From: Paenibacillus agricola
GTDB taxonomy: Bacteria; Bacillota; Bacilli; Paenibacillales; NBRC-103111
Assembly: GCF_011440305.1 (NCBI RefSeq)
Contig: NZ_JAAOIW010000018.1
Span: forward strand, 1 to 64,000
Reading direction: 5' to 3'
Length of the DNA: 64,000 nt
Shown piece after piece: positions 27,210 to 35,889 of this stretch. Each line of letters begins with the position of its first letter. The first letter of the stretch is position 1. The notes under the pieces were generated by a model that worked only from the letters and a program-made list of their open reading frames with translations, was not told the origin of the DNA and ran no database searches. The position numbers were made by a program, and so were the translations under genes.

Positions 27210-27836
27210 TTGTCTTTTTCAATTATTATCCCAGCGTATAACGAATCCAAATCGATCTCTAAAGTTTTAGACATGTTGACTCATCTGACAACAAACAAAG
27301 TTGAAATTATTGTAGTGGACGATTGCAGTACGGATAATACAGTCGAAATAGTAAGGTCATTTCCAAACGTACGACTATTGCAGCACAGACACAATCAAGG
27401 CTGTATTAAGGCCATTGGAACCGGGATCAAAGCTGCATCCTACGACGTTGTTGTGTCCTTCGATGCGGACGGACAGCATCCGGTCGAATCATTACAGCAG
27501 ATTGTGGATCCTATTTTACAAAATAAAGCTGACGTTGTACTAGGTGTCCGGGGAAGCTTGCCAAGACTAGGAGAGCGAATTATTGCCGTCTTTTCAGGGG
27601 TAACGGACGCAACCACCGGGTTTCGCGCAATGAAAAAGGAATTAGTACACCTGTTTGAAGATGACCTTGCTTACGGTGGAATGTTCATTATAAAAGCTAA
27701 GCGAATCGGTGCACGAATTATCGAAGTACCAATAACGGTTCATGACAGGATTGCTGGATATTCCGTACATTCCAATTATAATATCTTGAAGAAATCCTTA
27801 AAATTTGCTTTGTGGTCCTTCATTGGAGTGAAATAA
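27210..27836 (+). CDS. Glycosyltransferase family 2 (polyprenyl-phosphate type)
   Basis: The 208-aa enzyme has FSIIIPAYNESKSISKVLD, VVDDCSTDNT and the metal site FDADGQHP, then ATTGFRAMKK and GGMFIIKAKRIGARIIEVPI. This is the soluble catalytic core of dolichyl-phosphate mannosyltransferase/ArnC-like enzymes without membrane helices. It would transfer a sugar from a nucleotide donor to a polyprenyl phosphate. The start is TTG behind TTGGAGGAAAT. A terminator follows at 27866. Confidence 0.85.
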   Translation: MSFSIIIPAYNESKSISKVLDMLTHLTTNKVEIIVVDDCSTDNTVEIVRSFPNVRLLQHRHNQGCIKAIGTGIKAASYDVVVSFDADGQHPVESLQQIVDPILQNKADVVLGVRGSLPRLGERIIAVFSGVTDATTGFRAMKKELVHLFEDDLAYGGMFIIKAKRIGARIIEVPITVHDRIAGYSVHSNYNILKKSLKFALWSFIGVK

Positions 27837-27865
27837 TATTTGAAATTAGGAAAAGCTAGAAGCAT

Positions 27866-27904
27866 TAAAAAAGCTGATTCCCTCAATGAGAATCAACCTT
27901 TTTG
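27866..27904. terminator. Bidirectional terminator ending the polysaccharide locus
   Basis: AAAAAGCTGATTC and GAATCAACCTTTTT flank a CCTCAATGA loop. The stem is A-rich before and T-rich after, so it can stop transcription from both sides. Confidence 0.85.
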
Positions 27905-27922
27905 AGATTTGCAAGTAAAGTT

Positions 27923-28425
27923 CTACCTAACTCCCCCGCGGCATCTTTCTGCATGTTTGGAAACGATCTTGGGGTGAACATTATTTCTTAGCAGCAAAGA
28001 TGCATGTGTGTGCCTAAGGTCATGAAACGTTATCTTTCTAAGTTTAATTCATAATTAAACTATACCAAACTCTCATTAACATTCTTGGGGTGTACGCACA
28101 GCTAGACCGCTATCTCTATATGCCTGATGTTTTTCTTTATCTGCTTGAGTTCGTTGATGGTGTTCTTTTAAAATATCAACGGTGTCTTGGTCTAACGCGA
28201 TTGAACGGACTCCTGATGCCATCATGGCTAAGTGTTTGTCATACATATAAAAATTGATTTTCACAATCAATGTCGATCCATCGGAGTCAGAGAATTTCCC
28301 CTAGCCTCATTCCCGTTAAGAGTGCAAGATGAAAAGCAATGTAGTAGTGCGGTTCTTTTACTGCATGCTTTAGGAAATGCTGGACCTCTTTCACATCCCA
28401 AACCTGTAGTTCTTTGCATCATAGC
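27923..28425 (-). pseudogene. Tyrosine recombinase (phage integrase) remnant
   Basis: Minus-strand pieces in several frames give the catalytic core: VWDVKEVQHFLKHA and ALLTGMRLGEIL (with the first catalytic Arg), an in-frame stop, LRWIDIDCENQ, then RSIALDQDTVDILKEHHQRT, and finally HDLRHTHASLLLRNNVHPKI with the His-x-x-Arg. The tail after that is frameshifted and the catalytic Tyr is not seen. Several lesions make it inactive. It suggests an integrated element once lay here. Confidence 0.85.
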
Positions 28426-28740
28426 TTGGGCTTGTATACGAGAGACGAGTAATTCTTGGGAATTAGCTGCATTTTTTCGTCGAATAATAATGGTTAAGTT
28501 AACAAAATTTAGCTAACGAAGTTCGGAAATTTCCGGCAAATCGTGTGCATATATTTAGTCATCAGCTTTTAGGTGGTGGTGTCTTTGCGCGTGGTACGGA
28601 TGGTTATTATTTCGGTGCTACTCTTGTTTCTGTTCAAAGTAACATTCGAAGGTTTATATAGTCTTGCGATGCTTATGGGATTCGATGCTCCAAATAATCG
28701 TAACAAGCTTTTGCTGATGGGGCATGCCCTATAATGCTAC
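28426..28740. other. Stretch with fragmentary coding debris
   Basis: A plus-strand open piece reads SHQLLGGGVFARGTDGYYFG but has no start or recognisable family. Nothing else is evident before the IS3 element. Confidence 0.4.
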
Positions 28741-28778
28741 ATATAAACTAGACAGTAAAAAAGGAGTTTCTTAGTTGT

Positions 28779-29072
28779 ATGACAGGTCCAAGAAGGAAGT
28801 TTACGCCTGAAGAAAAGGCACGCATCGTACTGGAAATTTTGAAGGAAGAAAAATCAGTATCCCAGCTTGCTACCGAACACGGGATCCACACTAATGTCCT
28901 CAACCGTTGGAAAGCAGAAGCTGTGAAGAACTTATCCCAATTATTCATAGATGACCGCAAAGGGATCTCCAAGATGAAGGCCGACTATGAACAGACGATC
29001 GATGAGCTCTACGGCGAAGTTGGCAAGCTGACAACTCAATTGTCGTGGCTCAAAAAAAAATCTGGTCTCTAA
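28779..29072 (+). CDS. IS3-family OrfA transposase
   Basis: The 97-aa protein begins RRKFTPEEKARIVLEILKEE, an HTH_Tnp_1 domain with a helix-turn-helix at about 20-45 (SQLATEHGIHTNVLNRWK), followed by a leucine-rich coil. It binds the element's ends. Near the stop, the A-run TGG CTC AAA AAA AAA allows -1 slippage into the OrfB frame, giving the OrfAB fusion that is the active transposase in this family. Confidence 0.9.
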   Translation: MTGPRRKFTPEEKARIVLEILKEEKSVSQLATEHGIHTNVLNRWKAEAVKNLSQLFIDDRKGISKMKADYEQTIDELYGEVGKLTTQLSWLKKKSGL

Positions 29073-29133
29073 CCTGACTCGCGAGGAGCGAATCGACCTC
29101 CTCGAATGGGACTGCCCTGAGCATGCTATTCTT

Positions 29134-29922
29134 GTGCATTTCGACCTATTGACCCTCAATCGCTCCAGCCTTTACTACAAGCCGGACCCTCCCTCTCCGG
29201 AGGAAATCCACCTCAAGCACCGGATAGATGAACTGTATACCCAGCATCCCTTTATGGGGTACCGGACGATCTCTACCATTATGAACCGTGAGGGGGATGG
29301 CATCCATAAAAATACGGTGAGGCTTTACATGCGGGAAATGGGCCTGATGGCTGTCTATCCCGGTCCCAACTTAAGCAAGCGTGACCTGCAACACCGAACC
29401 TATCCCTATCTGCTCAGAGGGCTGCAGATCCTACACCCTAACCAGGTCTGGAGTGTTGACATCACGTACATACGGATGAAACAGGGGTGGATGTACTTGT
29501 ACGCCGTCATGGATTGGTATTCGCGTTACATCATTGACTGGCAGCTGGATCAAAGTCTTGAGATCGGATTCGTCCTCGAAACGATGAAACGAGCCTTCGC
29601 CAGACAGAAGCCAGCCATTGTGAACAGCGACCAAGGCAGCCATTTCACGAGCCCTAAATATATCGACCTCTTGAAAGGACAGGAAGTGCGCATTAGCATG
29701 GACGGCAAAGGGCGTGCCAAGGATAACATCGTGATTGAGCGATTCTGGCGCAGCTTGAAATACAATGAAATCTATCTCCATGACTATAACAGTCCGCGAG
29801 AGACGCGGCAGGGTGTGAAGGGCTATATCCATCTTCACAACCATTACTTGCCCCATCAATCGCTTCAAAACCATACACCTTCGGCTGTGTATAACAAGGA
29901 AGCCGTCCTTATCCACAAGTGA
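29134..29922 (+). CDS. IS3-family OrfB transposase (DDE)
   Basis: The protein has HTH_21 (GYRTISTIMNREG) and the rve core with all three catalytic acids: Asp in WSVDITYIRMK, Asp in IVNSDQGSHF and Glu in DNIVIERFWRSLKYNEIYL. The frame is open further upstream to the A-run at about 29050, consistent with production as an OrfAB fusion; the GTG at 29134 is only the first start-like codon in that frame. It appears functional, unlike every other transposase in this window. Confidence 0.9.
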   Translation: MHFDLLTLNRSSLYYKPDPPSPEEIHLKHRIDELYTQHPFMGYRTISTIMNREGDGIHKNTVRLYMREMGLMAVYPGPNLSKRDLQHRTYPYLLRGLQILHPNQVWSVDITYIRMKQGWMYLYAVMDWYSRYIIDWQLDQSLEIGFVLETMKRAFARQKPAIVNSDQGSHFTSPKYIDLLKGQEVRISMDGKGRAKDNIVIERFWRSLKYNEIYLHDYNSPRETRQGVKGYIHLHNHYLPHQSLQNHTPSAVYNKEAVLIHK

Positions 29923-30265
29923 ATAACCAGGAGAAGGTCCATTCTCCCGCGCCTTCGCTTGGGCTACGCCAACACGGGTAAAGATAACTGGGAATATTTA
30001 ATATTTATTCCAAATGAAATTAAACATAAATCATATAAAAATCTTAGATCCACAAGAGCATGTGAATCCTTTCACACCTTAACTATATCAAAATAACTGT
30101 CTTGACATCGTGTAGCACCATACCCAGTTATGGGCACTCAAGTACACAGTATCTCTTTATGCTGTCATAGGTGCTGTTTACTTGATAAATAAATGATCTT
30201 TAAGTAATGAAGTTCAAATTTTACAACGAATTGCACATAGGTTAGAATTTTGTTCGAGGTGAGTT
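29923..30265. other. Intergenic stretch after the IS3 element
   Basis: The stretch begins with a GC-rich end of the IS region (CCGCGCCTTCGCTTGGGC) and then turns AT-rich. No gene, RNA or clear promoter is seen. Confidence 0.4.
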
Positions 30266-30412
30266 ATGCGTAAACGTTTAGTCTATTGGCTTTTAGTGAT
30301 TTCGTGGTGCGCCATGATTTTTACAGTTACGTCTTCCCCAGCAGCTACTAGCAGAAATACAAGTTCAATCATCAAGTCTCAAACAAACGACCTTATATGG
30401 GGCTACAGATGA
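30266..30412 (+). pseudogene. VanZ-family protein, N-terminal fragment
   Basis: The 48-codon piece MRKRLVYWLLVISWCAMIFT followed by VTSSPAATS matches the first membrane segment and the FxxSS motif of VanZ-like membrane proteins, which are normally about 150-200 aa. GAGGTGAG precedes the ATG. Everything after the first helix is lost, and a terminator follows at 30436. Confidence 0.65.
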
Positions 30413-30435
30413 GATACATCAGTTGTATGAACCCG

Positions 30436-30471
30436 GACGCACACCTTTGGTGTCAGATATGCGTCTTTTTT
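30436..30471 (+). terminator. Terminator
   Basis: GACGCA and TGCGTC enclose ACACC/GGTGT, followed by TTTTTTC. It probably belonged to the truncated VanZ gene. Confidence 0.9.
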
Positions 30472-30561
30472 CATGTTTAACAATCGAAGTCCGATATTCG
30501 ACAAAGAAAACAATAAAAATCATAGGCAGTTAGACATACATCGTAACTTCCATTCTTTATA

Positions 30562-30744
30562 ATGAACTCTAACATTATGGAGGTGGTCGTTTTCAAGGTG
30601 ATAATATCGAATGTAAAACGCCAATGGCACAGGTTATGGCGGAACTACCATCGGGCGTTGCTAGAAAGTTGTTTGGATGAGAAACTGAGTATGGAACTAC
30701 AAAAAAAAGTCGCATATCACGAAATGATGTTACGCACCCTGTGA
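30562..30744 (+). CDS. Small basic hypothetical protein
   Basis: The 60-aa frame contains VKRQWHRLWRNYHRALLESC and ends LQKKVAYHEMMLRTL, a small helical basic protein of a type often seen in Paenibacillus, family unknown to me. The start is unclear: ATG 30562 or the GTG at 30598 behind GGAGGTGG. A terminator stem overlaps the stop codon, which supports it being a real single-gene unit. Confidence 0.55.
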   Translation: MNSNIMEVVVFKVIISNVKRQWHRLWRNYHRALLESCLDEKLSMELQKKVAYHEMMLRTL

Positions 30745-30756
30745 GGTGCTTTTTTA
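30734..30756 (+). terminator. Terminator overlapping the stop codon of the small gene
   Basis: GCACC-CTGTGA-GGTGC followed by TTTTTTA. The 5' arm is inside the last codons of the 30562 ORF. Confidence 0.8.
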
Positions 30757-30875
30757 TTTTTAACTAACAAAGTTCAATAGCCTTAAATGAAACATCTGCG
30801 AGGTGCGATAGTAATAAATATTTCCATAACATGACGATATAGTTCTTGATGACTACTTATTAAGGAGGAAGACCT

Positions 30876-31049
30876 ATGTCTTCAGATATAATAACCATGA
30901 CTGCTGAGGAGTTATTAAAGGAATTAATTATTTTAAAAAGTGTCCGGGATAATCTCGAAAAACTGATGTTGCACAACGCCAATTTAATGCCCTGTATCGA
31001 AAACCTGGATAAAGATATAAAGCAAATAACAGGGCGATTGTTTTTTTAA
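30876..31049 (+). CDS. Small helical hypothetical protein, 57 aa
   Basis: ATG 30876 has an excellent ribosome binding site (TAAGGAGGAAGACCT). The product (TMTAEELLKELIILKSVRDN ... ENLDKDIKQITGRLFF) is one or two helices with charged heptads. The LDKDI near the end recalls Spo0E-like phosphatases, which carry an SQELD motif, but the Ser-Gln is absent, so I do not assign that. Likely translated; function unknown. Confidence 0.55.
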   Translation: MSSDIITMTAEELLKELIILKSVRDNLEKLMLHNANLMPCIENLDKDIKQITGRLFF

Positions 31050-31319
31050 ATATCATAATTTTAATAAAGTTGATTTAAGTAGTTTAGATTTGTCGAGTAC
31101 TCTACTCCGCGATCGGATGATGAAGTATTTACTTTTCGCGTGATGGTCGAATAGTTGATAGGGTAATAGACTCTTCGGGTATTTTTTTCGCTGGAGCAAT
31201 TTTGTTTATATTCAGTCGAAATACTGATCACAATTTAGAAATTGATACTTTGTAATGAAGTCTCAATTTTGATTGAAATCCTCTTTTTATGTGTACAGTG
31301 ATAAAAAGGGGATGTGCAG

Positions 31320-31634
31320 ATGATAATTAAGTTAATAATCACATTTTTTATCATTGGACATATAGGGCTAATCGTTTTATGTATAGTTTTTGGATTACAG
31401 AAAAATACAGATAATAATAAGTTGTTCAATGAAGAAAATGATGTGAAAAGGATTATTATTGCAAAAGTACCCTTTAATGAACTGATGAAATTTTACCAAA
31501 TGTATAAAAGTGGAAGCCTTTCTGAATCGGAGAAAGTTCAGATTAAGGGCATTTTACAAGATGCTTTGTCAATAGAAGAGTACGAAAAAGTGAAAAGGTA
31601 CGTTATTAAAATTAACAAAGATTATTTAAACTAG
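31320..31634 (+). CDS. Small single-pass membrane protein
   Basis: The 104-aa protein has one N-terminal membrane helix (LIITFFIIGHIGLIVLCIVF, about 4-25) and a charged cytoplasmic or external tail with a helical SESEKVQIKGILQDALSIEE. ATG 31320 lies behind AAAGGGGATG; the GTG at 31314 is an alternative. No family is recognised. Confidence 0.55.
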   Translation: MIIKLIITFFIIGHIGLIVLCIVFGLQKNTDNNKLFNEENDVKRIIIAKVPFNELMKFYQMYKSGSLSESEKVQIKGILQDALSIEEYEKVKRYVIKINKDYLN

Positions 31635-31729
31635 CGAAGTTCATCCACTTCGGAGAACCCCTGCATCAATAAAGCGGAGGCCTAACCATCAACGTTTGTT
31701 GGCGCGGGTAACTTCTGACAAATCTATTC

Positions 31730-32565
31730 ATAGAACAAAGAAAAATCTTTTATTGCATTGCAGCAGCTGCCTTCTTTGCGTCACTTTATGGTATTCTGCA
31801 GTATTTCCATTGGGGCTTTTTACCCCAAGATCATATTATGGATTTTGGTTCAAGAAGTTTTTCCTTCTTTGACAACCCGGATTATTTCGGGTCTTATTTA
31901 GTGCTCATGCTCCTTATTACAGCGAAAGAGAACAAAGGAATCAGCCTTTCTATTGCTTATCCTTTGTATTCTATATATTTCCTTGCTTGAATCCGAAACA
32001 CGGAGTGCCTGGTTGGGAACAGTTCTGGGTATGTTCATCCTCACTATATTTATAGTACGGATAAGGAGATATTTATGGAGAAGGTGGGGCGAAGATCGTA
32101 GTTAATCAAGATAGCGGTGGGGCAGGAGCAGGCCGTTGGTTTATTTGGCAGGAATCCTTGCCGCTTATAGATGAGCACTTCTGGTTAGGTACCGGTCCGA
32201 ATACCTTCCGGGAAGTATTTAAACCTTTAAATATACCTGATTACAACAAGTACATTGGGAAGAGCATCATTTATGATGCAAATAATGAGTATTTACAGGT
32301 TGCTTTAACGATGGGAGTTCCTGCACTACTTATCTATTTCATTTTTCAATGGATGATTATTTATAGGGGAATTAAACAGGCACAAGAAATGAATGGAGAA
32401 GCACAAATCCTGAAGTATTGTTTATTAGCCGCTGTTATCGGTTATATGGTGCAGGCTTTATTCAATATTAGTGTTGTATCTGTCGGCCCTTATTTCTGGA
32501 TTTTTCTTGGTCTCCTTGCGAATCGGACTAAAGGTGATGAAGTTACAGGAGCATTAAAAATATGA
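31730..32565 (+). pseudogene. O-antigen ligase (Wzy_C) family protein, fragmented
   Basis: One frame reads IAAAAFFASLYGILQYFHWG and FSFFDNPDYFGSYLVLMLLI, a stop follows near 31989, then SETRSAWLGTVLGMFILTIF in another frame. From 32105 RWFIWQESLPLIDEHFWLGT continues to the C-terminal AANNEYLQVALTMG-like region and membrane helices, ending at 32565. This order is that of O-antigen ligase/polymerase proteins, with the usual N-terminal helices missing and internal deletion. It cannot function, and it is a relic of another polysaccharide locus. Confidence 0.8.
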
Positions 32566-32886
32566 ATAACGCGCTATAATTGATATAGTGAAAATAGATC
32601 AAGATAAGAAAAGAGGATATAAAATGATAGATCATGTTTGTAATCATCAAATTTAATGAAGCTGCATTGAATGAACAATTAAGGTCATTTCCAAATTATG
32701 CATGCTAGGTAATAAATGGGAATAAGTATCTAAAGTGAAAACAGTAACTGATTTTCACAATCAACGTCGATCCATTACATATGCTTTGAATTGGAGCGGG
32801 AGAAATCCTGCTTCTCTTTTTTGTTTAAAATTTGTAATATTTTGCAAGTAAATCAAATTCAGATTTCATAAGGAGGAAGTTAGGAA
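32566..32886. other. Gap holding a second integrase fragment and a terminator
   Basis: At about 32749-32777 GATTTTCACAATCAACGTCG repeats, with one change, a stretch of the integrase remnant at about 28255-28280; the minus strand reads WIDVDCENQ. The rest is AT-rich with no gene. Confidence 0.55.
32793..32822 (+). terminator. Terminator
   Basis: GGAGCGGGA-GAAA-TCCTGCTTC with two G-T pairs, then TCTTTTTTG. Confidence 0.7.
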
Positions 32887-33333
32887 TTGAAAAAAGAAGA
32901 ACAATTTGATAAAGAAGGTATGGATATACTTATTGAAATTCAAAAGAATAAGGACATGGACACCATTAGTAAAGAATCACAGGTAGCATTTGATAAAACA
33001 GAAGTCGAAGAAGCACCCAAACAAGATACAATGAATAAGCAAATCATATTGAGGCTTTATCCTGATTTTGGTGATTTTGGTTATATATCTTACATCGACC
33101 CTAAACCATGGTTTAGGGTGCGAAATGGAAAAATTTTTCCCGACTTTGGACATCCAGAAGGCATTGGAACTATACCTTGGTACTCTATAAGACGTGGCAA
33201 GGTGTATCCTGATATTGGTCACCCATATGGGATTGGAATAACTCCGTGGTTCCGAAATAGGGGGGGCAAACTATATTCCGATGTAGGACATCCGTACGGG
33301 ATCGAAGATATACCTTGGTATGTAATACGATGA
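32887..33333 (+). CDS. Protein with 24-residue PW(F/Y)-GK-GHP-GI repeats
   Basis: The 148-aa protein has a charged N-terminal 45 residues and then three tandem repeats of about 24 residues with the pattern P-W-(F/Y)-x-x-R-x-G-K-x-(F/Y)-x-D-x-G-H-P-x-G-I (about 73-144), closed by PWYVIR; a degenerate unit precedes them. The strict spacing of Trp, Gly-Lys, Asp-x-Gly-His-Pro suggests a small beta propeller or beta-flower fold; this is inference. There is no signal peptide. The start is TTG behind AAGGAGGAAGT. It lies 3 nt before an rmlC remnant. Family not recognised. Confidence 0.65.
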   Translation: MKKEEQFDKEGMDILIEIQKNKDMDTISKESQVAFDKTEVEEAPKQDTMNKQIILRLYPDFGDFGYISYIDPKPWFRVRNGKIFPDFGHPEGIGTIPWYSIRRGKVYPDIGHPYGIGITPWFRNRGGKLYSDVGHPYGIEDIPWYVIR

Positions 33334-33336
33334 AAT

Positions 33337-33468
33337 TCTCCTGAGCACGATAGAGGTATTTTATGGAATGACCCAGATCTGGGTATTAGATGGCCAACAT
33401 CGAATCCCATATTATCAGAAAAAGATAAAGTTCATCCTATATTCAAAGGGGAAGAAATTAACTTTTAG
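33337..33468 (+). pseudogene. rmlC: dTDP-4-dehydrorhamnose 3,5-epimerase C-terminal fragment
   Basis: [20 protein letters not shown] and then KDKVHPIF are the well-conserved C-terminal region of RmlC/RfbC. The catalytic N-terminal two thirds are gone, replaced by the repeat-protein gene. The rmlB start follows 13 nt later, the normal rml order, so a dTDP-rhamnose operon once stood here. Confidence 0.85.
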
Positions 33469-33481
33469 GGAGAAAAAATGC

Positions 33482-34156
33482 ATGAAAATACTGGTTACAG
33501 GCGGAGCAGGTTTTATTGGTAGCAATTTTGTGAATTACATGGTTAATCATTATCCAGAATACAATATATTAAATCTTGATGTACTGACATACGCAGGTAA
33601 CTTGGAAAACCTTAGAAGTGTTGAGAAAGCAAGGAATTATCAGTTTATAATAGGTGATATTACTAATCGTATACTGCTGGAAACATTATTTGAACAAGGT
33701 ATTGATGTTGTGATAAATTTTGCTGCAGAATCTCATGTTGATCGCAGCATTCCTGATCCTGGTATTTTTGTAAAAACAAATATACAAGGAACACATGCAT
33801 TATTAGAAACTGCTAAGGCTTTTGGTATTAAAAAATTCTTACAGGTTTCAACAGATGAGGTATACGGTACAATAGGCTCTGAAGGACTTTTTTGCAAAAC
33901 GACTTCACTGGCACCCAATAGTCCTTATAGTGCCAGTAAAGCTAGTGCTGACTTAATGGTTCGTGCATACCATGAAACCTTCGATTTACCTATTAATATC
34001 ACAAGATGTTCAAACAATTACGGTCCATATCAATTTCCAGAAAAGTTAATACCTTTGATGATTATTAATGCTCTAAATGATAAGCCTTTGCCTGTTTATG
34101 GTGACGGATTAAATGTAAGGGACTGGCTACACGTAGAAGATCACGTGGATGGCTAG
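33482..34156 (+). pseudogene. rmlB: dTDP-glucose 4,6-dehydratase, truncated
   Basis: The reading has GGAGFIGSNFVNYM, DVLTYAGNLENL, AAESHVDRSI, the catalytic triad region (STDEVYG, YSASKAS), RCSNNYGPYQFPEKLIP and then stops after NVRDWLHVEDHVDG. About 100 residues of the substrate-binding C terminus are missing (normal length about 330-345). All catalytic motifs remain, but a protein cut here is not expected to fold. The start ATG 33482 lies after TTAGGGAG. Confidence 0.85.
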
Positions 34157-34580
34157 CGATCAAAGCCAATTTGCAATGAAGGTAACTGAAGAAAGATTGA
34201 GCAGGCTCGGAATTACAGTGGATATCAACCATGTAGGAGATAACTTTAACGAAAATCTAGTTCAAGGCCATAATTACCTTAAAAAAACGAATGTCCCGTT
34301 CTCGCTTTTTGAGCTTGAAGGATTGAGAGAGGCTATGGAAGAGAGAGTAACCACTGTTAATGCAATTCAATTCACGAATGATATAGATTTATTACTAGAT
34401 CCCCCCATTCATTTCAATCAGATCGTGCCTCTTATTGATTGCTTATGGAATAAACGAAAATGAGATCAAGCTTGTCTCGCGGCCAAAGCCTGTTATAACA
34501 AAAGATGGCATACAGCTTGAGGTAAAGAATCCGCTGGACTGGATTTTATTTAATATCCAGCATGTGGAACATACTCAAAA
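34149..34580 (+). pseudogene. Unrecognised coding fragment
   Basis: The open stretch reads FAMKVTEERLSRLGITVDIN and VPFSLFELEGLREAMEERVT, and after a shift near 34455 continues EIKLVSRPKPVITKDGIQLE and DWILFNIQHVEHT. It looks like real protein, but I cannot place the family. It begins at the broken end of rmlB and stops before the EAL remnant, so both ends are probably lost. Confidence 0.35.
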
Positions 34581-34589
34581 TGGATATAA

Positions 34590-35012
34590 ATGCTGACAGA
34601 GAGCATTGCCATGCATAATGAGGGCTATGTTATTACCAAGCTGAAGGCCTTGCGAAGCATCGGCATTCAAATTGCGATTGACGACTTTGGAACCGGCTAT
34701 TCTTCCTTAAGCTATATCAAGAAGCTGCCCATTAACACCTTGAAGATCGATAAACTCTTCTTATCGGAAATCAAGACCGCTTCGGATGATGAGGAAATTA
34801 CATCGACGATTATTGCTATGGCCCAAAGCATGAAGCTCAAAGTCATTGCGGAGGGGGTAGAGACGAAAGAACAGCTTCGCTTCCTGCAGAAGCGAAATTG
34901 CAACGAAGCCCAAGGATATTTATTCAGCAAACCGGTACCGGAGAAAGAAATGAAAAGCTTACTGATAGATAATGAGGTTGCGGCCGGATTGATAAAGTAC
35001 ACCCGACAATAG
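34590..35012 (+). pseudogene. EAL-domain protein, C-terminal half
   Basis: This holds the second half of a c-di-GMP phosphodiesterase domain: LTESIAM, IDDFGTGYSSLSYI (metal-binding DDFG), LKIDK (catalytic Lys), AEGVET and QGYLFSKP. The N-terminal half with the EALxR signature is missing, so no activity is expected. It is notable next to the c-di-GMP riboswitch elsewhere in the window, but it is only a remnant. Confidence 0.85.
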
Positions 35013-35190
35013 AGTTCTTCAGAAATCGCCAAGTGAGCTTGATATCCTTTTGCAGATCGCATCGGGGCATCCGCATCCAATGTAATCATTAATGTCGTTA
35101 TATGCGCTAACCCAACCTCCTATTGATTTTGGGTATTGTCGTCGTACATTTGGATTCCTCCACTAAAGGAATATGAAAGGATGAGTTAAA

Positions 35191-35889
35191 TTGATAGAAC
35201 TTAAAAATATATCTAAAAAAGTGGTCAAAGCTGACGTAAATGCACCCATTCTGAGTAACATTGATTTATGTATAACGAAAGGGGAGTTTCTATCGATTAT
35301 GGGACCGTCGGCGTCCGGCAAGTCTACCCTGATGAATATTTTAGGAATCCTGGATGTGCCTTCATCTGGAGAATATATATTTGAAGGAACCAACATCATT
35401 TCACTTAATAGCCGTCGATTAGCCGATTTCCGAAACCGGAAGATCGGTTTTATTTTTCAGTCCTTCATGTTGATTCCACGGCTAAGTGTAGAAGAGAATG
35501 TGGAGGTTCCTCTCCTATACTCGAAATGGAGTCAAGCCGAAAGAAGAAAGCGGATTGAGATGGTCTTGGAACAAGTAGGCATGACCCATAAGGCAAAGGA
35601 CCTGATTGTTAACTTGTCAGGGGGGCAAAAACAGAAGATTGCCATAGCACGCGCCATTATTAATGAACCGGAATTGCTGCTGGCTGACGAGCCTACCGGG
35701 AACTTGGATTCGGAGTCAAAAGGGGAGATTTTACAAATCTTTCAATCGTTAAACGGTAGGGGGAAGACGATTGTATTGGTTACCCATGATCAGGAAGTGG
35801 GGCAAATCGGCAAGCGCATCCTGACTTTAAAAGATGGTGTATGGGCGAAGACAGACCCAAGTAGTTCTAAGGTTGGTGCTATGCTATGA
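35191..35889 (+). CDS. ABC transporter ATP-binding protein (MacB/YknY-like)
   Basis: The 232-aa ATPase has Walker A (GPSASGKST), a Q-loop (FIFQSFMLIPRLS), the signature LSGGQKQ, Walker B (LLLADEPTGNLD) and an H-loop His. It is typical of the MacB/LolD class that powers mechanotransmission of substrates across the envelope and does not itself import. TTG 35191 lies behind GAAAGGATG. It overlaps the permease gene by 4 nt. Confidence 0.93.
   Translation: MIELKNISKKVVKADVNAPILSNIDLCITKGEFLSIMGPSASGKSTLMNILGILDVPSSGEYIFEGTNIISLNSRRLADFRNRKIGFIFQSFMLIPRLSVEENVEVPLLYSKWSQAERRKRIEMVLEQVGMTHKAKDLIVNLSGGQKQKIAIARAIINEPELLLADEPTGNLDSESKGEILQIFQSLNGRGKTIVLVTHDQEVGQIGKRILTLKDGVWAKTDPSSSKVGAML

Larger units (their letters stand above)
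28740..29925 (+). mobile_element. IS3-family insertion sequence, intact ORFs
   Basis: Two overlapping ORFs with a -1 frameshift signal (an A9 run at about 29048-29056) and an intact DDE core. I could not identify the terminal inverted repeats or target duplication by eye, so the outer limits are approximate. Its base composition is higher in GC than the flanks. Confidence 0.8.

Noticed and set aside
30876-31049. Spo0E-like phosphatase
   Set aside because: Size and helical nature fit, but the SQELD motif is not present.
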